Source of the DNA: an uncultured Clostridia bacterium
Lineage (GTDB): Bacteria > Bacillota > Clostridia > Christensenellales > Aristaeellaceae
Length of the DNA stretch: 64,000 nt
Assembly: GCA_934662505.1 (NCBI GenBank)
Contig: CAKUKE010000001.1
Span: 280,574-344,573 of the forward strand
Direction: 5' to 3'
Made by a program: the position numbers and the translations under genes. The notes under the pieces were generated by a model. It saw nothing but the letters and a program-made list of their open reading frames with translations. It was not told where the DNA came from and did no database searches. Shown piece by piece: positions 50,762-58,906 of this stretch. The first letter of the stretch is position 1. Each line of letters opens with the position of its first letter.

Positions 50762-51742
50762 TTACGCCTGTTTGCCGCCGCACTCGGGGCAGAACCTGGC
50801 GCTGCGGGGAATTCTGGCGCCGCATTCGGAGCAGAACTTGGTTTCACCGGCGGGAGCGGCCTGCTGTGCGGGCTGCTGAGCCGGCTGAGCGTTGACAGAC
50901 TGCTGCAGGATCTGGTTCATGGCCATACCGATCCCCATGCCGGCGGACATGCCCGCGCCGCCGCCGGGGTTCTGCGCGGCATCCCGCATGGCCTCGGCAG
51001 CCTGAAACTGGGTATATTTGTTCAGGTCGCCCACCACGCCCATGGAGGTGCGTTTGTCCATGGCCTTTTCTACTTCTTCGGGCAGAGAAATGTTCTCAAT
51101 GATAAAAGCGTTCAGCTTCAGACCCAGCGGCTGCAGCCGGGGAGAAAGGGTGTTCAGCGCGTACTGGGACAGCTCGTCGTAATTGGCGGCCAGATCCAGC
51201 GCGGGGATTTTGCTCTGGGCAATGGCGTCGGACAGGCCGGATACCAGCGTCCGCTTGATCTGCCCGGTAACGCCCTCGGTGGTCATGAGCGCCGTGGTGC
51301 CGAACACCTGCTTGAGGAAGACCACCGGATCATCCACGCTGAAGGCATAGATGCCGAAGGCGCGCAGGCGCACCATGCCAAACTCGGCGTCCCGCATCAT
51401 GACGGGGTTGGATGTGCCCCATTTCTGATCGAGAAACTGTTTGGTGTTGACAAAGTAGACTTCCGCCTTAAAGGGGGAATTGAAGCCGTACTTCCAGCTT
51501 TTCAGCGCGGTGAGAATGGGCATGTTCTGGGTGGACAGCTCATACCGGCCGGGCTGAAACACATCCGCCAGCTTGCCCTCGTTGACCATGACGGCCGCCT
51601 GGCTTTCGCGGACGGTCAATTGCGCGCCCATCATGATGTCCTTGCCGTTACGGTCGTAACGGTACACCATGGTGTCGTCGGTAGCGTCCTTCCATTCAAT
51701 GACGTCTACAAACTGACCTGCCAGTTTGGAAAAAAGACCCAT
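50762..51742 (-). CDS. SPFH domain protein with C-terminal zinc ribbon (YdjI-like)
   Basis: This 326-residue protein resembles Bacillus YdjI (often annotated virion core or SPFH protein). The SPFH-like core (about 20-220) starts DVIEWKDATDDTMVYRY. A Gly/Ala/Met linker (GGGAGMSAGMGIGMAM) and a glutamine-alanine stretch lead to a zinc ribbon (CSECGARIPRSARFCPECG). No membrane helix is seen. YdjI relatives are linked to membrane stress modules. The ATG at 51742 follows AAGGAGG. The pseudo-receiver gene ends 64 bp upstream on the same strand. Confidence 0.88.
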   Translation of the reverse strand: MGLFSKLAGQFVDVIEWKDATDDTMVYRYDRNGKDIMMGAQLTVRESQAAVMVNEGKLADVFQPGRYELSTQNMPILTALKSWKYGFNSPFKAEVYFVNTKQFLDQKWGTSNPVMMRDAEFGMVRLRAFGIYAFSVDDPVVFLKQVFGTTALMTTEGVTGQIKRTLVSGLSDAIAQSKIPALDLAANYDELSQYALNTLSPRLQPLGLKLNAFIIENISLPEEVEKAMDKRTSMGVVGDLNKYTQFQAAEAMRDAAQNPGGGAGMSAGMGIGMAMNQILQQSVNAQPAQQPAQQAAPAGETKFCSECGARIPRSARFCPECGGKQA

Positions 51743-51806
51743 AAAAAGACCTCCTTTTTGTCTGATATGCGGTTGAATTATCAAGCATATGCCTGCTTGG
51801 CGACGG

Positions 51807-52595
51807 TTATTCGGTCAGCGCTTTCAGACTGGATACCATGTGCTTGTCCTCAATGCGCATGTCCAGATCCAGATACTCCTCCACCCGGTCGATGCTGTCC
51901 TGCACGTGCTCCAGCGCGCGGCGTTCAAAGTCAGCGGCGTCCTGATCCTCGCCGGCCTTGGGAATGGCCACCACCCGGAAGTGGCGGGTCGTCACCAGCG
52001 CTACGGCGAAGTAGATGCGGTCGATGTAGCCGCCGAAGAAGTTCAGCCGCAGCGCACGCTCCAGCCGATCCAGCGCGTTGTGATGCGCGTTGAGATACAC
52101 GTCGCCCTGCGGCATGTCCAGCTCGAACACCATGCAGGGGCGGGTGGCGGACACATGGGCGCGGATCAGCTTCAGCTGCCGCTCCACCACGGCAAAGTCC
52201 TGAATGCAGCCGCACAGCAGGTTGTGCACCAGCTCGTCCCGCATGAGCCCGCGCATGGTTTCATCGTCGTAGGGCTCATCTGCGCAGTCGGTATGCAGCC
52301 GGCGCATCATGTCGCCAAGCTCGCGCAGAATGGTCTTCTGCTTTTCAGGGTTGTGCTGCACGGTAAAAATGGACAGGCTGGGACGCTCATAACGCAGAAA
52401 CTGCGACAGCGCAATGCCGCTCTGACTTTCAAAATGATAGCCGACCGCGTCGATGGCGCAGGAATTGAGCAGCTCAATGGCTTCCTCTGAGGAAGCGGCG
52501 TAATAAGGTGCACGGAACCCCAGGGTATCCCAGTCGAATTGCTCAAAACAGGTTTTGATATCCTCCTGGTCCGTGGCAAGCAGCAGCTTATACAT
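51807..52595 (-). CDS. Pseudo-receiver protein related to YesN-type regulators
   Basis: This 262-residue protein starts like a response-regulator receiver (MYKLLLATDQEDIKTCFEQFDWDTLGF). The strand that normally ends in the phosphoacceptor Asp reads AIDAVGYHFES, so no phosphorylation site is present there. A middle region (about 110-230) resembles the sensory part of YesN/AraC-type regulators, but the C-terminal AraC helix-turn-helix is absent. It may be a signalling partner or decoy rather than a DNA-binding protein. The ATG at 52595 follows GGAGG. The two SPFH genes follow in the same direction. Confidence 0.7.
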   Translation of the reverse strand: MYKLLLATDQEDIKTCFEQFDWDTLGFRAPYYAASSEEAIELLNSCAIDAVGYHFESQSGIALSQFLRYERPSLSIFTVQHNPEKQKTILRELGDMMRRLHTDCADEPYDDETMRGLMRDELVHNLLCGCIQDFAVVERQLKLIRAHVSATRPCMVFELDMPQGDVYLNAHHNALDRLERALRLNFFGGYIDRIYFAVALVTTRHFRVVAIPKAGEDQDAADFERRALEHVQDSIDRVEEYLDLDMRIEDKHMVSSLKALTE

Positions 52596-52629
52596 TCCGT
52601 TAACCTCCGTTGCTTATGGTACAAAAACT

Positions 52630-52658
52630 ATTATACATGGAAACGTTCGGATTGACAA
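52630..52658 (-). promoter_or_regulatory. Promoter of pseudo-receiver gene
   Basis: On the minus strand TTGTCA (52653-52658) and TATAAT (52630-52635) are 17 bp apart. Confidence 0.75.
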
Positions 52659-52769
52659 TGACAAATTTGCTCAAAACCGCATTTGGCGGGTTCAAACGAC
52701 CCGAACCGCGCCTCTGGACAGATCAGAAAGGAGGAAATGCGCAGGGGGATACCATGAATGGACAAAAGG

Positions 52770-52778
52770 TGATATAAT
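52770..52778 (+). promoter_or_regulatory. Extended -10 promoter of RlmI-like gene
   Basis: TGATATAAT at 52770-52778 forms an extended -10 element; no good -35 is seen at the usual distance. Confidence 0.55.
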
Positions 52779-52824
52779 ACGGAAGGAAACGGAACACCTC
52801 AGTACGGAAAGGATGTTTTGCGCG

Positions 52825-53997
52825 ATGGCGACGGCGGTGCTTTTGCCCGGTAAGGAAAAACGGGTATACGGGGGTCATCCCTGGATTTTCCGCAGCGATA
52901 TTGAAAAGGTGACGGGCGATTTCGCGCCCGGAGACGTGGTGACGGTGACGGCGAAAAACGGGCGGTTTCTGGCAAAAGCCATTTACAACCCCGCTTCTCA
53001 GATCGCGCTGCGTATCCTGTCCCATAAAGATGAAAAGATCGACGCCGATTTTATCCGCGGCAGGGTGCGCCGGGCGGTAGCCTATCGCCGTGCCTTTGCC
53101 GACCTGCATTCCTGCAGGCTCATTTTTGCGGAGAGCGACGGGCTGCCCGCCGTGATCGCCGACAGTTTCGGCCCGGTGATCTCGCTTCAGTGTCTGGCGC
53201 TGGGCATGGAGCAGTTCAAGGAAGCCATCTGCGACGCACTGGAGGAAGAGGTGCACCCGCAGGGAATCTATGAACGGGGAGACGTGCCCGTCCGGGAGCT
53301 GGAGGGGCTTCCCCAGTGGTGCGGCGTTTTGCGGGGCGAGGTGCCCGATCGGGTGAAAATGCAGGAAAACGGCGTCCGGTTTTATGTGGACGTGAAGAAC
53401 GGCCAGAAGACCGGGTTCTTTCTGGATCAGAAGGAAAACCGGGCGGCGATCGCGCCCTTCGTGCGAGGCCAGAAGGTGCTGGACTGCTTTACCCATACGG
53501 GCAGCTTTGCCCTGCATGCGGCACGGTACGGCGCCAGTCATGTGACGGGCGTGGATATTTCCGAGTATGCCTGCGAATGCGCGCGGGAAAACGCCGCGCT
53601 CAACGGGTTTGAACAGGTGGACTTTGTGGCGGCCAACGCGTTTGATTTTCTGCGGGAAAAGGCGGCGGGAGAAGAAAAATGGGACGTGGTCATTCTTGAT
53701 CCCCCGGCGTTCACCAAATCCCGCTCTGCCGTGGCGGCCGCTGAACGGGGGTATAAGGAGATCAACCTGCGGGGGCTGAAGCTGCTGCGCGACGGCGGAT
53801 ATCTGGTCACCTGCTCCTGCTCTCAGCACATGCTGCCCGGCCAGTTCCGGGAGGTGATCTACGCCGCTGCCCGGGATGCTCACGTGCGGCTCATTCAGGT
53901 GGAATGGCGTACGCAGGGGCGGGATCACCCCATTTTGGTGGCCGCGCCTGAGACCCAGTACCTCAAGTGCGGCATTTTCCGTGTGGAGAAGGACTGA
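52825..53997 (+). CDS. Class I rRNA large-subunit methyltransferase (RlmI-like)
   Basis: This 390-residue protein has an N-terminal PUA domain (about 1-75, YGGHPWIFRSDIEKV), a linker beta domain, and a Rossmann methyltransferase with LDCFTHTGSFALHAA and VDISEYACECA for S-adenosylmethionine and DPPAFTKS as the catalytic loop. The late CSCSQHM is characteristic of the COG1092/RlmI group, which methylates a cytosine of 23S rRNA. The start could be ATG 52825 or ATG 52813; neither has ideal spacing from AAAGG at 52808. Confidence 0.9.
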   Translation: MATAVLLPGKEKRVYGGHPWIFRSDIEKVTGDFAPGDVVTVTAKNGRFLAKAIYNPASQIALRILSHKDEKIDADFIRGRVRRAVAYRRAFADLHSCRLIFAESDGLPAVIADSFGPVISLQCLALGMEQFKEAICDALEEEVHPQGIYERGDVPVRELEGLPQWCGVLRGEVPDRVKMQENGVRFYVDVKNGQKTGFFLDQKENRAAIAPFVRGQKVLDCFTHTGSFALHAARYGASHVTGVDISEYACECARENAALNGFEQVDFVAANAFDFLREKAAGEEKWDVVILDPPAFTKSRSAVAAAERGYKEINLRGLKLLRDGGYLVTCSCSQHMLPGQFREVIYAAARDAHVRLIQVEWRTQGRDHPILVAAPETQYLKCGIFRVEKD

Positions 53998-54085
53998 AAC
54001 GTATAAAAACAGACGGTTGATGCATAATGAAAAGGAACAAGAGGAATTATATCTGGAATGATGTGAATTTTTATTCATTTCTGCA

Positions 54086-54114
54086 TTGACAACTGAACGA
54101 AAAAATGCTATCAT
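54086..54114 (+). promoter_or_regulatory. Promoter of orphan amino-acid ABC ATPase
   Basis: TTGACA at 54086-54091 and TATCAT at 54109-54114 are 17 bp apart. Confidence 0.85.
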
Positions 54115-54120
54115 AGCAGC

Positions 54121-54269
54121 ATGCCGTTCCAGCCTGAAGGGCGTGGGCGGCATTTGACGGACGGACGATTTGCACACCGTGCCGACGGCAGGGACGGGTG
54201 CGAAGGGCACCGGCGCGGGACATGACGGGTGCCCCGGCGGACGGACAGGCGAAGGGAGGCTGTGCGGCA
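54121..54269 (+). promoter_or_regulatory. Long GC-rich 5' leader
   Basis: About 150 nt lie between the promoter and the GTG start. Short inverted repeats such as ATGCCG/CGGCAT and GGTGC/GCACC would fold in RNA. I do not recognise a known riboswitch, T-box or attenuator; there is no T run. Its length stands out among the short leaders in this window. Confidence 0.35.
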
Positions 54270-55019
54270 GTGAGCGCGGCGAACGATGTGATTATTCAGG
54301 TAACAAACCTGCAAAAGCATTTTGATAACGGCGGCCTGAAGGCGCTCAACGGCGTCAACATGGAGGTGCGCCGCGGCGAGGTGGTGGTGGTCATCGGCCC
54401 CTCCGGCAGCGGTAAAAGCACCCTGCTGCGGTGCCTGAACCTGCTGGAAACGCCGACGGCGGGCACCGTGACCTTTGAAGGGGTGGATATTACCGACCCT
54501 CGGGTGAACATCAACGAACACCGGCAGAAAATGGGCATGGTGTTTCAGCACTTTAATCTGTTTCCCCATATGACCATTCTGCGCAACATGACCGTGGCGC
54601 CCATGACTCTGCTCAAAAAGAGCAGGCAGGAAGCGGAAAGCACCGCCATGGCGCTGCTCAAGCGGGTCAATCTGGCCGAGCGCGCCAATGCCTACCCCAA
54701 TCAGCTGTCCGGCGGTCAGCAGCAGCGTATCGCCATCGTGCGGGCGCTGTGCATGAACCCGGAAGTGATGCTCTTTGACGAGCCGACCAGCGCGCTGGAT
54801 CCGGAAATGGTGGGCGAAGTGCTGGACGTCATGAAGGAACTGGCGCGGGATGGCATGACCATGGTGGTGGTCACCCATGAAATGGGATTTGCCCGGGAAG
54901 TGGCGGATCGGGTGATTTTCATGGACGGCGGCGCCATCATCGAGCAGGGCACGCCGAAGGAGATCTTTACCGCCCCCACCCAGCAGCGCACCCGGGACTT
55001 CCTGAATAAGGTGCTTTGA
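54270..55019 (+). CDS. Amino-acid-type ABC transporter ATP-binding protein (orphan)
   Basis: This 249-residue ATPase of the GlnQ/HisP group has Walker A GPSGSGKST, MVFQHFNLFPHM (Q-loop), signature LSGGQQQR, Walker B LFDEPTSALDPE and VTHEMGFA. Family members power uptake of polar amino acids together with a permease and a binding protein, but neither is encoded here, so it must serve a distant transporter. The GTG at 54270 was chosen for GGGAGG about 10 bp upstream; the open frame extends further without a ribosome site. Confidence 0.9.
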   Translation: MSAANDVIIQVTNLQKHFDNGGLKALNGVNMEVRRGEVVVVIGPSGSGKSTLLRCLNLLETPTAGTVTFEGVDITDPRVNINEHRQKMGMVFQHFNLFPHMTILRNMTVAPMTLLKKSRQEAESTAMALLKRVNLAERANAYPNQLSGGQQQRIAIVRALCMNPEVMLFDEPTSALDPEMVGEVLDVMKELARDGMTMVVVTHEMGFAREVADRVIFMDGGAIIEQGTPKEIFTAPTQQRTRDFLNKVL

Positions 55020-55032
55020 CCTGCGTACGGAG

Positions 55033-55082
55033 AAAAAAGGGGATCGGGCGCGTTTGACCGCCTTTTCCCCTTGTTTTTTTTC
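55033..55082 (+). terminator. Terminator of ABC ATPase gene
   Basis: AAGGGG (55037-55042 region) pairs with CCCCTT before a run of eight T residues, and GGCG/CGCC pairs inside the loop. The T run also supplies the TTGTTT -35 of the next promoter. Confidence 0.75.
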
Positions 55083-55099
55083 TGCATCTGACGTACAAT
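55071..55099 (+). promoter_or_regulatory. Promoter of Mrp gene
   Basis: TTGTTT at 55071-55076 and TACAAT at 55094-55099 are 17 bp apart. The -35 overlaps the preceding terminator tail. Confidence 0.55.
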
Positions 55100-55253
55100 A
55101 GAGCATACGGCGCAGCGGATGCTCAGGCGGAAAAGGGCTTGCCTTCCCAAACTGTTTGAAAGGGAAAAACACCCCTGCAGACAGGCTGAAAAGAGGACGG
55201 CCGCTTCCGCGGAAAGCTCCCCGCCGGAAAACAAGCAAAGAAGGAAAGCAAAC

Positions 55254-56078
55254 ATGAGCGAGTGCACCCACGATTGCTCTACCTGCGGGGCCAGCTGCCC
55301 CAGCAAGGACAAGCAGTCGCTTCTGGAAAAGCCCCATGAGGGGACGAAAGTCAAGCGGGTCGTCGCGGTGATGAGCGGCAAGGGCGGCGTCGGCAAGTCC
55401 ATGGTGACCAGCCTGCTGGCCGTGCTGGCGCAGCGCGCAGGGCTCAAGACCGCCATTCTGGACGCGGACATTACCGGCCCTTCCATTCCGCAGGCCTTCG
55501 GTCTGCATGAGCAGGCCATGGGGACGGAGGAAGGCATTCTGCCTACCCTGACCAAAACGGGCATCAAGGTGATGAGCCTGAACCTGCTTCTGCCGGACGA
55601 GACTTCGCCGGTCGTCTGGCGCGGACCGGTCATCGCGGGCACGGTCAAGCAGTTCTGGACGGACGTACTGTGGGGCGATCTGGACATCATGTTCATCGAC
55701 ATGCCGCCGGGAACGGGCGACGTGCCCCTGACGGTGTTCCAGTCCGTACCCGTGGACGGCGCGGTGGTGGTGACCACGCCCCAGTCTCTGGTGGGCATGA
55801 TCGTGGAAAAGGCCGTGAACATGGCCGCCATGATGGAAGTGCCCGTGCTGGGGCTGGTGGAAAACATGAGCTATGTGCAGTGCCCCGACTGCGGCCGGCA
55901 CGTGGATGTGTTTGGCGAAAGCCATGCGGATGAAACGGCGGAAAAGCACGGTCTGAAGGTGCTGGCCAAGCTGCCGATCAACCCCAAGCTGGCCGCCGCC
56001 TGCGATGCGGGTCTGGTGGAACTGTTTGAGGGCGACTGGATGGACGAGGCCGCCCGGGAAATTTTCAAGGGGCTGTAA
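55254..56078 (+). CDS. Mrp/NBP35 family Fe-S carrier ATPase
   Basis: This 274-residue P-loop ATPase begins with a Cys-rich leader CTHDCSTCGASC, as in NBP35-type proteins. The deviant Walker A is GKGGVGKS, switch motifs are DADITGPSIPQ and DMPPGTGD, and the C-terminal YVQCPDCG supplies the CxxC bridging-cluster ligands. These proteins carry [4Fe-4S] clusters to target enzymes. AGAAGGAAAG precedes the ATG at 55254. It is monocistronic. Link to the other Fe-S genes in the window is functional inference. Confidence 0.93.
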   Translation: MSECTHDCSTCGASCPSKDKQSLLEKPHEGTKVKRVVAVMSGKGGVGKSMVTSLLAVLAQRAGLKTAILDADITGPSIPQAFGLHEQAMGTEEGILPTLTKTGIKVMSLNLLLPDETSPVVWRGPVIAGTVKQFWTDVLWGDLDIMFIDMPPGTGDVPLTVFQSVPVDGAVVVTTPQSLVGMIVEKAVNMAAMMEVPVLGLVENMSYVQCPDCGRHVDVFGESHADETAEKHGLKVLAKLPINPKLAAACDAGLVELFEGDWMDEAAREIFKGL

Positions 56079-56080
56079 GC

Positions 56081-56118
56081 AAAAGAGGGCGCGGCGGACA
56101 GCCGCCGCGCCCTCTTTT
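56081..56118 (+). terminator. Terminator of Mrp gene
   Basis: A perfect 17-bp stem (56081-56097 with 56102-56118) with an ACAG loop ends in TTTT. Confidence 0.88.
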
Positions 56119-56173
56119 AGGTTTTTCTGGAACGTCGGCATACGCCGTGAAGAACGAGGGGGACGTCTCGAGC

Positions 56174-57049
56174 ATGGAAGAAGAACGAAAGAAAGCCCGG
56201 CTCAAATGGTGGCAGGATATGGCGGTGCTGAATCTGGGCACGCTGCTGGTGGCGCTGGGCGTGTACTTTTTCAAGTTTACCAATAACTTTACGACCGGCG
56301 GCGTCAGCGGTATTTCCATTGTCATGAGCCGGCTCATCCCCGGTTTGTCCACCGCCATGCTGAACCTGGTGCTGAATCTGGTGCTTCTGGCGCTGGGGCT
56401 GGTGCTGATCGGCCGCAGCTTCAGTCTGCGGACGGCCTATGCGGCGGTGGTATCCTCTCTGGCGACGCTGGTGCTGGAAAAGGTGTGTCCCCTGTCTCAG
56501 CCCCTGACGGATCAGCCCTTTCTGGAACTGATCTTCGCCGTGGGTCTGCCTGCCGTGGGTACGGCGCTTCTGTTCAATGTGGGCGCCAGCAGCGGCGGTA
56601 CGGACATTCTGGTCATGCTGCTGAAAAAATACACGCGGCTGAACATCGGCACGGCGCTGGTGTTTGTCGACTGCGCGGTGGCGGTAGCCGCCTGTTTTGT
56701 CTTTGATATCCGTACCGGCCTCTACAGCATTCTGGGTCTGCTGCTGAAGGCATACCTTGTGGATTACGTGATGGAAAACCTGCATACCTACAAGGTGTTT
56801 CACATCGTGACCAGCAACCCGGAACCCATCTGCGATTACATCATGAAAGCCCTCAACCACAGCGCCACGGTGCTGAAGGCGGAAGGCTCCTACACGCATA
56901 ATGCCAAGACGATGCTCATGACGGTGGTGAACCGCTCGCAGGCGCTGAAGCTGCAGCGCTTTGTGGGGCAGACCGACCCCCACTGCTTCATGACCGTCAC
57001 GACGACCAGCCATATTATCGGCAAGGGCTTCCGGGGCATGTCCGAGTGA
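56174..57049 (+). CDS. YitT family membrane protein
   Basis: This 291-residue protein has five to six membrane helices in the first 200 residues. The YitT signature NFTTGGVSGISIVMSRL comes after the first helix, and GASSGGTDILVMLLKKY follows later. A C-terminal DUF2179 domain (about 205-285, SNPEPICDYIMKALNHSATVL) is cytoplasmic. The biochemical role of the family is unknown. The ATG at 56174 lies 11 bp after GAGGGGG; a GTG at 56147 is a less likely alternative. Confidence 0.92.
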   Translation: MEEERKKARLKWWQDMAVLNLGTLLVALGVYFFKFTNNFTTGGVSGISIVMSRLIPGLSTAMLNLVLNLVLLALGLVLIGRSFSLRTAYAAVVSSLATLVLEKVCPLSQPLTDQPFLELIFAVGLPAVGTALLFNVGASSGGTDILVMLLKKYTRLNIGTALVFVDCAVAVAACFVFDIRTGLYSILGLLLKAYLVDYVMENLHTYKVFHIVTSNPEPICDYIMKALNHSATVLKAEGSYTHNAKTMLMTVVNRSQALKLQRFVGQTDPHCFMTVTTTSHIIGKGFRGMSE

Positions 57050-57198
57050 CCCCGTGCGGGCGTAAAAGAAAGTGCGGGAAAGCGTGGAAAACACAGAACG
57101 GCCGCTGATTGCTTCAAATGCATCCGGTGTCTTTTCAGAATGCGGCTGTTTTTAAAAGGATCAGACAGAAAAGACTGGATAAACAGGAGTGTGCCAAC

Positions 57199-58251
57199 AT
57201 GATTCGTACTGCGGTCGTGGGGCTGGGGCGTATCGGGTGGTATTTTCATGTGCCGGAAATTGTGAAACATGGGAATGACTTTTCCCTCTGCGCCGTGCTG
57301 GATACCAGCCGGGAACGGCTGAAGGAAGCGGAAGAAACCTATGGTGTGCCGGGGTATACCGACCTTTCTGCCATGCTGGCGGAGGCAAAGCCGGATCTGG
57401 TGGTCATCGCGTCGCCTACCGCCTTTCATGCGGAACAGGCCATTGCGGCGCTGGAAAGCGGAGCCGACGTCCTGCTGGATAAGCCCATGGCTGAAAATCT
57501 GCAGTCCGCCCGCCGGATCCGGGAGGCGGTCAGGCGCACGGGACGGAAGCTGACGGTTTATCAGCCCCACCGTTTTACCCCGGAAGCAGCGGTGGTTCGC
57601 CGGCTTCTGGATTCCGGGGTTCTCGGGGAAATCTATCAGATGAAGCGTTCCGACTGCGACTATGTCCGCCGCAACGACTGGCAGTCCTTTTTGAAAAATG
57701 GCGGCGGAATGCTGAACAACTACGGGGCGCATTATATCGACCAGCTGATCTATCTTTCCGGTCAGACGCCGGTAAAGGTCTTCTGCCAGACCCGCCGCAT
57801 TGCCAGCATGGGCGACGCAGACGACGTGGTGAAGTATGTGATGCAGACAGAGAAGGGGACGGTGCTGGATCTGGACATCAATCAGGCCACGGCGATCCCG
57901 CTGCCAGGGTTGATGGTTTTCGGCAGGTACGGTACCGCTGCCGTGCAGGAGGACGGGCAGGGACAGACGGAACTGTATGTCCGGTGCTTCGACCCAAAGG
58001 AATTGCCGGAGCGGCGGGTCGCCGAGGGGCTGGCTGCACCGGGACGTCAGTATCCCTCGGATCAGATTCCGTGGCGGGAGATGCACCTGCCCATTTTGCC
58101 GGAACACCAGGTGGATTATTATGCCCTCTGCGCCGACTATTTTTCCGGCAGGGGAGAGGCGCCGGTAAAACTGGACGACACCATGAAGATCATGGAACTG
58201 GTTGCGCTGGGTTATCAGTTGGCGGCGGAGGCTGGAACGGTCGCGCTTTGA
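57199..58251 (+). CDS. Gfo/Idh/MocA family oxidoreductase (second)
   Basis: This 350-residue NAD(P)-dependent enzyme has the Rossmann motif VVGLGRIGWYFH, the catalytic Lys in LLDKPMAENLQSA and the C-terminal-domain block MLNNYGAHYIDQLIYL. It differs from the enzyme at 47166 in having an H-poor active-site motif (NNYGAHYID rather than DIGVHNID). The substrate is unknown. It is monocistronic with a terminator downstream; AACAGGAGTG precedes the ATG. Confidence 0.9.
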   Translation: MIRTAVVGLGRIGWYFHVPEIVKHGNDFSLCAVLDTSRERLKEAEETYGVPGYTDLSAMLAEAKPDLVVIASPTAFHAEQAIAALESGADVLLDKPMAENLQSARRIREAVRRTGRKLTVYQPHRFTPEAAVVRRLLDSGVLGEIYQMKRSDCDYVRRNDWQSFLKNGGGMLNNYGAHYIDQLIYLSGQTPVKVFCQTRRIASMGDADDVVKYVMQTEKGTVLDLDINQATAIPLPGLMVFGRYGTAAVQEDGQGQTELYVRCFDPKELPERRVAEGLAAPGRQYPSDQIPWREMHLPILPEHQVDYYALCADYFSGRGEAPVKLDDTMKIMELVALGYQLAAEAGTVAL

Positions 58252-58284
58252 GCGCGGCTGTTTGGGCGACGTAAAGAGAATAGG

Positions 58285-58318
58285 GGGTATTCGGCTGTTG
58301 GGTCGAATGCCCTTTTTT
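58285..58318 (+). terminator. Terminator of second Gfo/Idh/MocA gene
   Basis: A 9-bp stem GGGTATTCG/CGAATGCCC (one G-T pair; 58285-58293 and 58304-58312) is followed by six T residues. Confidence 0.85.
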
Positions 58319-58413
58319 ATGCGCGGCGCCTGCCTGACAAGGCGGATGGTTTCTGCTTTAGAACGGCAGGAAAGGACGGGCGGCAAAAAAACGCTTTTTT
58401 CCTGATTCAGGGG

Positions 58414-58441
58414 TTGACAAGCGTTCAGAATTGCATATAAT
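58414..58441 (+). promoter_or_regulatory. Promoter of arsR-type/P-type ATPase operon
   Basis: TTGACA at 58414-58419 and TATAAT at 58436-58441 are separated by 16 bp. Confidence 0.85.
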
Positions 58442-58445
58442 AACA

Positions 58446-58463
58446 TATGAGCATTTGCTCATA
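58446..58463. promoter_or_regulatory. ArsR/SmtB-type operator
   Basis: TATGAGCATTTGCTCATA has perfect 8-bp arms around TT, resembling the TATGAACANNTGTTCATA operators of SmtB/CzrA/CadC regulators. It lies 4 bp after the -10 box, where binding would block transcription. Confidence 0.8.
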
Positions 58464-58486
58464 CGTTTAAAAGGAGGATGAACCCG

Positions 58487-58885
58487 TTGATCGACAGCGA
58501 ACGGTTGATCGTGTATACGCCGGGCGGCGGCAAGGATGAAAAAGGCTGCGCGCAGGAGCATCATCACGAGAAAAAGCTGGAAGCGGTGCGGCAGCAGATG
58601 CCGCCGGAGGAGCGGCTGTACGACCTGGCGGAACTGTACAAGCTCTTTGGCGATTCCACCCGGATCAAGATCCTCTATGCGCTTCTGGAGGCGGAAATGT
58701 GCGTGTGCGACATTGCGCAGCTGCTGGATATTTCCCAGCCCGCCATTTCCCATCAGCTGCGCATGCTGCGCCAGACCAAACTGGTCAAGGCGCGCCGGTC
58801 GGGGAAGGCTGTGTATTATTCCCTGGCGGACGATCATGTACGGGGCATTCTGAGCATGGGTATGGAACATCTGGAAGAAGAATAA
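58487..58885 (+). CDS. ArsR/SmtB family metal-responsive repressor
   Basis: This 132-residue winged-helix repressor has the metal box EAEMCVCDIAQLLDISQPAISHQL, where CVC matches the alpha-3 ELCVCDL site of CadC/ArsR proteins. The N-terminus (CAQEHHHEKK) supplies further Cys and His, as in CadC. A Cd/Pb/Zn specificity is likely. Start: TTG 58487 was chosen because AGGAGG ends 9 bp upstream; ATG 58478 abuts that sequence directly. A palindromic operator sits at the promoter. The target is the efflux ATPase gene 21 bp downstream. Confidence 0.92.
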   Translation: MIDSERLIVYTPGGGKDEKGCAQEHHHEKKLEAVRQQMPPEERLYDLAELYKLFGDSTRIKILYALLEAEMCVCDIAQLLDISQPAISHQLRMLRQTKLVKARRSGKAVYYSLADDHVRGILSMGMEHLEEE

Positions 58886-58906
58886 CGCAGAAGGAGAGAA
58901 GATCAA

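Noticed and set aside
54121..54269. Leader considered as a glycine, glutamine or T-box element
   Set aside because: I could not place conserved core sequences of any of these classes, and there is no T-tailed hairpin.
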